A DNA stretch of 64,000 nucleotides from contig CAVVXS010000007.1 in assembly GCA_963752225.1 (NCBI GenBank), positions 1,240,001 through 1,304,000 on the forward strand. The letters run 5' to 3'. Positions 60,029 through 64,000 of this stretch are shown piece by piece. Within the stretch, counting starts at the first letter, position 1, and each line of letters starts with the position of its first letter. Source of the stretch: JBBROS01 sp963752225. Lineage in GTDB: Bacteria; Pseudomonadota; Alphaproteobacteria; Acetobacterales; Acetobacteraceae. Under the pieces are notes generated by a model. That model worked only from the letters and a program-made list of their open reading frames with translations. It ran no database searches and was not told the DNA's origin. The position numbers and the translations under genes were made by a program.

Positions 60029-61252
60029 CTACAGCGACGCGAACGGCAGGAAGCCGACCCGATCACCGAGGGCAACCTCGGTGAGATCGTCCCCTAGCTC
60101 GACGAGGCCGTCAGCCTCGGTCAGCGAGGTCAGGATCCCCGCCCCTTCGACAGCGTGCTTGTGGGCGACCAAGCTGCCGTCGAGCCTGACCCGGACATAC
60201 TCCCGGCGGCCCGGCTTCTTCCGATAGGCAAAACCGGCCTGCACCGGAAACAGCTGCAGTGCCGGAAGCGCCGCGCCCGATAAGGCCGCCATCACCGGCC
60301 GGGCAACCTGCACGAAGGTCACGAACGCCGCAGCCGGGTTGCCGGGCAAGCCGAGGAACACGGCCTCGGCGACCTGCCCCATGGCGATCGGCCGGCCGGG
60401 CTTGATCGCAATCCGCCAGAACACGAGGCGGCCGGCTTGCTCGACTGCCCCGCGGACGTGGTCCTCCTCCCCGGTCGACACCCCGCCCGAGGTGAGCAAC
60501 AGGTCATGCCCGCCGGCCGCGTCTGCGAGAGCCGCGGCGATGCGGTCGCGATGGTCCGGCAGGATGCCGAGATCGGTGACGTCGGCGCCGGCGCGGCGGC
60601 ACAGCAACGCCAGCAAGACCCGGTTGCTGTCCCAGCGCTGGGCACGCCCCGGCCTCGCCGGGGGGTCCACCAGCTCATCCCCGGTGGAGAACAGCGCCAC
60701 CCGCAACCGGCGACGCACCGGAACGGCGTCGAACCCGAGCGCAGCGGCGAGCGCCGCATCCTGCGGCCGTAGGATGCGCCGGGCCGGAAGCGCCAGAGCG
60801 CCGGCCGCGACGTCCTCGCCGGGCGGCCGCGTATTGGCGCCGGGGCGGAGGCCGGCGGGCAACGTCACGAGCCCGCTTCGTTCGGTCACGTCCTCCTGCA
60901 TGAACACCGTGTCGGCGCCCGCCGGCAGCGGGGCGCCGGTGAAGATGCGCATGGCGGTGCCGGGCTGCAGCGCGCCCGCTTGGGCGCCCGCGGCGATCCG
61001 GCCGACCACCGGCAAGGGCGCGCCGGCCTCGGCCAGCCGCACCGCGTAGCCGTCCACCGCGGAGTTCGCGAACGGCGGCAGGTTGCCGGGCGCAACGATG
61101 TCCGCGGCCAGGACGCGGCCGTCCGCCTGCCACAACGGCACCGTCTCCGTTTCCGCGACGCAGGGCACCCCGGCGGCGATGGTGGCCAAGGCGGCGTCGA
61201 GCGTCTGCAACCGGCCGCCGAACGCGAAGCAGTCGTCCGAAAGCTGCGCCAT
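60029..61252 (-). CDS. moeA: Molybdopterin molybdenumtransferase MoeA
   Basis: MoeA inserts molybdate into adenylylated molybdopterin. The 407 residues show the family layout: NSAVDGYAVR with the catalytic acid, GAPLPAGADTVFMQEDV, PGEDVAAGALAL, LFSTGDELVDPP with the active-site GDEL, LLTSGGVSTGEEDHV, KPGRPIAMG and GLPGNPAAAFVTF. The start at 61252 overlaps the mobB stop (ATGA). It serves Mo enzymes such as formate dehydrogenase (fdhD is at 52491) and nitrate reductase. Confidence 0.96.
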   Translation of the reverse strand: MAQLSDDCFAFGGRLQTLDAALATIAAGVPCVAETETVPLWQADGRVLAADIVAPGNLPPFANSAVDGYAVRLAEAGAPLPVVGRIAAGAQAGALQPGTAMRIFTGAPLPAGADTVFMQEDVTERSGLVTLPAGLRPGANTRPPGEDVAAGALALPARRILRPQDAALAAALGFDAVPVRRRLRVALFSTGDELVDPPARPGRAQRWDSNRVLLALLCRRAGADVTDLGILPDHRDRIAAALADAAGGHDLLLTSGGVSTGEEDHVRGAVEQAGRLVFWRIAIKPGRPIAMGQVAEAVFLGLPGNPAAAFVTFVQVARPVMAALSGAALPALQLFPVQAGFAYRKKPGRREYVRVRLDGSLVAHKHAVEGAGILTSLTEADGLVELGDDLTEVALGDRVGFLPFASL

Positions 61253-61749
61253 CAGCGCCAAACCTCGGCATGGTCGAGGACCAACCCGGCCACCGCTTCG
61301 ATGTCGTCGAGCGGCACGACCGGGATTGGCGCCGCCTGCACAGGGTCCGCAGCCATGGCTGAAATCGTCGGGTCGTCGGGATGGAGCAGCGGCTTGCCCA
61401 GGAGCGCCCGATGCACCTCGATCTTGCGATGTCCGCCGCGCTTGAACCCCTCGACCAGCACGAGGTCGACGGTGCTCATGCGCTCGAGCAAGGTGGGCAA
61501 ATCGGGTTCGGGATCGCCGCGGTGCTCGTGCATCAACGCCCAACGCGCGGACGAGCCGATCATCACCTCGGTCGCGCCCGCCTCGCGGTGAACGAAGCTG
61601 TCCTTGCCGGGCCGGTCGACGTCGAAGGCGTGGTGGGCGTGCTTGACCGTCGACACGCGCAAGCCGCGCGCGACGAGAACCGGAATGAGCTGGCGCAAGA
61701 GCGTGGTCTTGCCCGAACCACTCCATCCGGAGAAACCGATCAGGCGCAC
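61252..61749 (-). CDS. mobB: Molybdopterin-guanine dinucleotide biosynthesis protein MobB
   Basis: A 165-residue GTP-binding adaptor that helps MobA make MGD. The P-loop is GWSGSGKTT (residues 8-16), followed by VSTVKHAHHAFDVDRPGKDSF and the Walker B-like VDLVLVEGFKRGGHRKIEVHR. It is coupled to moeA. No mobA lies here. Confidence 0.95.
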   Translation of the reverse strand: MRLIGFSGWSGSGKTTLLRQLIPVLVARGLRVSTVKHAHHAFDVDRPGKDSFVHREAGATEVMIGSSARWALMHEHRGDPEPDLPTLLERMSTVDLVLVEGFKRGGHRKIEVHRALLGKPLLHPDDPTISAMAADPVQAAPIPVVPLDDIEAVAGLVLDHAEVWR

Positions 61750-61866
61750 GCTTGAGGGACCGTCGTCATCGCGCCGGGTGTAGGGCGGTTTCGTTCAGCG
61801 CGAAACCGCGCTCGCCCCGCTCACGAGATCCTCAACCCGACGCCGCCCGGCTGCTGCCGCGAACGG

Positions 61867-62157
61867 TCACTCCGACGATGGATGGCGCAGGTGCCACAGC
61901 CGCTCATGCGCGGCGACGAGGCCTTCGATGTTGCGGCGGCGATTGCCGTCCTCGGGCCGCGGCCGGCGCGTTGTCATGAGTTCGAGCAGGCGGAGCAGCT
62001 GATCCGCCACCTCGAGATCCTCCACGTCGCAGGCTTGATGGAATGCGACGAGCAGCTTGTCGGACAGGCGGCGGGAGTGACGCGGCAGTTGCAGCTGCGG
62101 CGTCTCCTGCCCGTTAGCCGGCGCGGGCGGCTCGGTCGGAAACGCGCCCTGGTCCAT
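61867..62157 (-). CDS. Conserved hypothetical protein
   Basis: A 96-residue protein with no signal or membrane segment. A Pro-rich N-terminus is followed by a helical region rich in Leu, Arg and His (RRLSDKLLVAFHQACDVED through LQLLRLLELMTTRR-like text and NIEGLVAAHERLWHLRH). Proteins of this form occur in Rhodospirillales without assigned function. It stands alone between mobB and the HAD gene on the same strand. Confidence 0.7.
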   Translation of the reverse strand: MDQGAFPTEPPAPANGQETPQLQLPRHSRRLSDKLLVAFHQACDVEDLEVADQLLRLLELMTTRRPRPEDGNRRRNIEGLVAAHERLWHLRHPSSE

Positions 62158-62332
62158 TCGTGCCCTCCGTCGGCGCTAAATGTACATGACGTGCAGTGGC
62201 GACGCACGGACAAAATTGTTGACGTTCGTTGCCGCTCACGATGGGCCGATCAGCCGACCCTCAGATCGCGCCAAAGTCCGCCGTCAGGACTGATACCGGG
62301 TGCCTCGCTCGGATCGATCGCGCCAGTCGCGA

Positions 62333-63010
62333 TCAGCTTGGCGCATTCGGCGCGAGCGGCGAATGGTCGTACTGCGCCAGGAGATCGGTCGGGCTCTCGT
62401 AGACTGCGATGCACCCCGCCTCGCGCAGACTGTCCTCGGGAAATCCCCCGCACAGCATGCCGATCGTGCGCAGTCCGGCCTTCGCGGCGGCCTGTGCGTC
62501 GTAGGGGGTATCGCCCACGACGATGGCCTCCCCGGGGTCGACGTCGCCGAGCCTGGACATTGCGGCATTGAAGATGTCGGGCGCCGGCTTGGACGTCTCG
62601 GCGTCGTCGGACGAGGTGTCCGCATCGGTGAGCCCTTCGATGTCCGCGATCTTCTTGTAGGTGTGGAGTTCGTCGCTTTTGGCCGATGAGGCCAGAACGA
62701 TGCGGGTGCCATCCTCCCTGATACGCTCGAACAGGGCCCGCACGTTCGCAAACGGCCGGATCTTGGAGAGGTAGCGTTCCTTCAAGATCTCGCCGCGCCG
62801 CTTGTTCAGGTCGTCCGCCGTGTCCTCCAGCTCCTTCCCGTCCAGGAAGACCGGCATGAGCTGATCGCCGCCCTTGCCGATCTGGCTGCGGACCGCGTCG
62901 AAGGCGACGTCGTGGCCGAACTCCTTGAAGGCATCCACCCAAGCCTGGGCGTGGATATCGACGGAATCGACCAGCGTTCCGTCGACGTCGAAGATGACAG
63001 CTTTGAGCAT
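62333..63010 (-). CDS. HAD-family phosphatase
   Basis: A 225-residue haloacid-dehalogenase phosphatase of the phosphoglycolate/beta-phosphoglucomutase subgroup. Motif I is FDVDGTLVDS with both Asp residues, motif II Ser in IVLASSAKSD, motif III Lys in SKPAPDIF, motif IV Asp in IVVGDTPYDAQAA. The ATG at 63010 has GGAGG six bases upstream; the frame is open to 63064. The substrate is unknown. It lies 84 bases after the FNT gene on the same strand and may be co-transcribed. Confidence 0.92.
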   Translation of the reverse strand: MLKAVIFDVDGTLVDSVDIHAQAWVDAFKEFGHDVAFDAVRSQIGKGGDQLMPVFLDGKELEDTADDLNKRRGEILKERYLSKIRPFANVRALFERIREDGTRIVLASSAKSDELHTYKKIADIEGLTDADTSSDDAETSKPAPDIFNAAMSRLGDVDPGEAIVVGDTPYDAQAAAKAGLRTIGMLCGGFPEDSLREAGCIAVYESPTDLLAQYDHSPLAPNAPS

Positions 63011-63094
63011 TCGGGGCCTCCGTGAAGCCTGGCTAACGCGGCCGGGTCCCACGTGCCTCTTCACCTTCGTGACAGAGAGCCCAGCCAGACCGTG

Positions 63095-63916
63095 TCAGAT
63101 TTCCTGGCGGACCTGCGCATGGGCGAGCAGCGCGAATAGCCCGGTGCCGCCTGCGACATTGCCCAGCAGCGCCGGCAGGATGATCCCGCCCACCGCATGG
63201 CCCAAACCCGTCTGCCCGGCAAACACCATAAGAAAGGCCTCGGCGCTGCCGGCGACCACATGGGTAAAGTCGCCGAGCGCGATTGCGTATGTGAGCACGA
63301 GGACCACCCAGAATTCGTCGCCGCTCACTCCCGAACGGATCCAGGCCACGGATGCAATCAGGAACCCGGCCGGAACACCCTGGAGCATGATCTCGAGCGG
63401 CCCCTTGTGCAGCAGCGCACCCGAGACTTCGAGCATCGAAGCGGTCAGCTCCGGGCTTGTCAGGTGCAGGAAGATGTTGATGGCCGCCGCCATGCAACTC
63501 CCCAGCATGTTGCCGGCGAATACCACCGCCCATAGCCGCGCGGTGGTGGCAAGCTTGGTCCAGCCAGGTGAAGCCATGTTCGGCAGGACGGTGACAATGG
63601 TCTGTTCGGTGAACAGCTGCATCCGCCCGAGGATCACCATCAGGAACCCCAGGCTGTAGCCAACATCGGCGATCACGTCCCGCAAAGGCGTGCCGGCCGG
63701 CAGCTTGTGCTTCAGGGCTCCCTCGGCAATCACCGACGCCATGATGGTGATGCCCGCCGCCAGACCCGACCAGAACAGCGAGCCGACCGGACGGCTCAGT
63801 TCCGCCTCGCCCTGCCGGCGCACGACTTCGTAGATGATCCGCGCCCGGGGTGCGGACAACTCGTCGACGTTTCCTCGTTCGCCCTGCGTCATCCCGTCCT
63901 GGCGGCCGTCGGGCAT
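63095..63916 (-). CDS. Formate/nitrite transporter (FNT) family channel
   Basis: A 273-residue membrane protein with about six helices, as in FocA and NirC pentamers. Family features are LFWSGLAAGITIMASVIAEG near the N-terminus, LMVILGRMQLFTEQTIVTVLP, VVFAGNMLGSCMAAAI, and DFTHVVAGSAEAFLMVFAG, where the His resembles the gating His of FNT channels. The ATG at 63916 has GGAGG seven bases upstream; the open frame runs to 63979. The cargo could be formate, nitrite or hydrosulfide. FdhD and a nitrate transporter in the window make formate or nitrite plausible. Confidence 0.92.
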   Translation of the reverse strand: MPDGRQDGMTQGERGNVDELSAPRARIIYEVVRRQGEAELSRPVGSLFWSGLAAGITIMASVIAEGALKHKLPAGTPLRDVIADVGYSLGFLMVILGRMQLFTEQTIVTVLPNMASPGWTKLATTARLWAVVFAGNMLGSCMAAAINIFLHLTSPELTASMLEVSGALLHKGPLEIMLQGVPAGFLIASVAWIRSGVSGDEFWVVLVLTYAIALGDFTHVVAGSAEAFLMVFAGQTGLGHAVGGIILPALLGNVAGGTGLFALLAHAQVRQEI

Positions 63917-63957
63917 GGCAGTACCTCCCTTTGATGTCACCAGACGTCGGGCATGGC

Positions 63958-63986
63958 TGCGAAGTTGCGGGATCCGCAACTTCGCA
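63958..63986. repeat. Perfect 13-base palindrome upstream of the FNT gene
   Basis: An inverted repeat with arms 63958-63970 and 63974-63986 and loop GAT, about 42 bases upstream of the FNT start. It may be an operator or the terminator of an upstream gene beyond the window. Confidence 0.6.
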
Positions 63987-64000
63987 ATTGCACGATCACA

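Overview
The window is high-GC DNA (roughly 70% by eye) with dense, ATGA/GTGA-coupled genes. It looks like an alphaproteobacterial chromosome, most likely a purple phototroph of the Rhodospirillales/Acetobacteraceae type. The phototrophy call rests on a complete LH2 antenna operon (pucB, pucA, pucC at 40764-42792) behind two TGT-N12-ACA sites of the PpsR/CrtJ kind. No rRNA, tRNA, CRISPR array, integrase or insertion sequence was recognised.

Layout. 1-8433: housekeeping genes (glutathione peroxidase fragment, retropepsin-like protease, smpB, dapA, a soluble lytic transglycosylase, pgpA, a CinA-type amidase), then a GGDEF protein and a LuxR-type regulator. 8573-26557: one long leftward locus joining two type I secretion half-ABC transporters and an HlyD adaptor to a membrane-anchored protein, a pyruvyl transferase-family protein, four or five glycosyltransferases, a methyltransferase, a small pure RTX-repeat protein and a secreted beta-propeller-like protein. 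26758-31395: two paralogous orphan family-5 solute-binding proteins (the second frameshifted) and a GSA-aminomutase-like class III aminotransferase. 31790-33145: an NNP-family nitrate/nitrite transporter behind a sigma-54-like promoter. 33198-39469: another binding protein, a xylose/arabinose dehydrogenase-like SDR and a ChvE-GguA-GguB sugar ABC transporter. 40608-43673: the puc operon, ending with an unusual protein that joins a YflT-like domain to seven PLS repeats. 43695-50591: a peptide/opine-type ABC transporter coupled to an amidase and an AtzH-like NTF2 protein. 50904-57688: acyl-CoA and accessory genes (DUF35, thiolase, FdhD, MetX-like hydrolase, GNAT, DUF2237), a frameshifted HpcH/HpaI aldolase, a nucleoside phosphorylase and a frameshifted DoxX-like gene. 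57735-63916: a copper chaperone, an M20 amidohydrolase, a 57-residue protein, moeA-mobB, a HAD phosphatase and a formate/nitrite channel.

How it fits together. The most interesting part is 8573-26557. It reads as a self-contained surface-display system: a 261-residue RTX protein with no catalytic domain, a paired ABC exporter and a glycan-building set, in one directional cluster. The nearest known arrangement is the Caulobacter RsaA S-layer locus, where an RTX protein, its exporter and O-antigen genes are adjacent. A second theme is nitrogen and molybdenum: the nitrate transporter, FNT channel, FdhD, MoeA and MobB. Three genes carry a single-base insertion relative to an otherwise intact frame (about 29513, 56002 and 57339) and pucA may carry a fourth, so either base-level sequence errors or recent decay should be considered.
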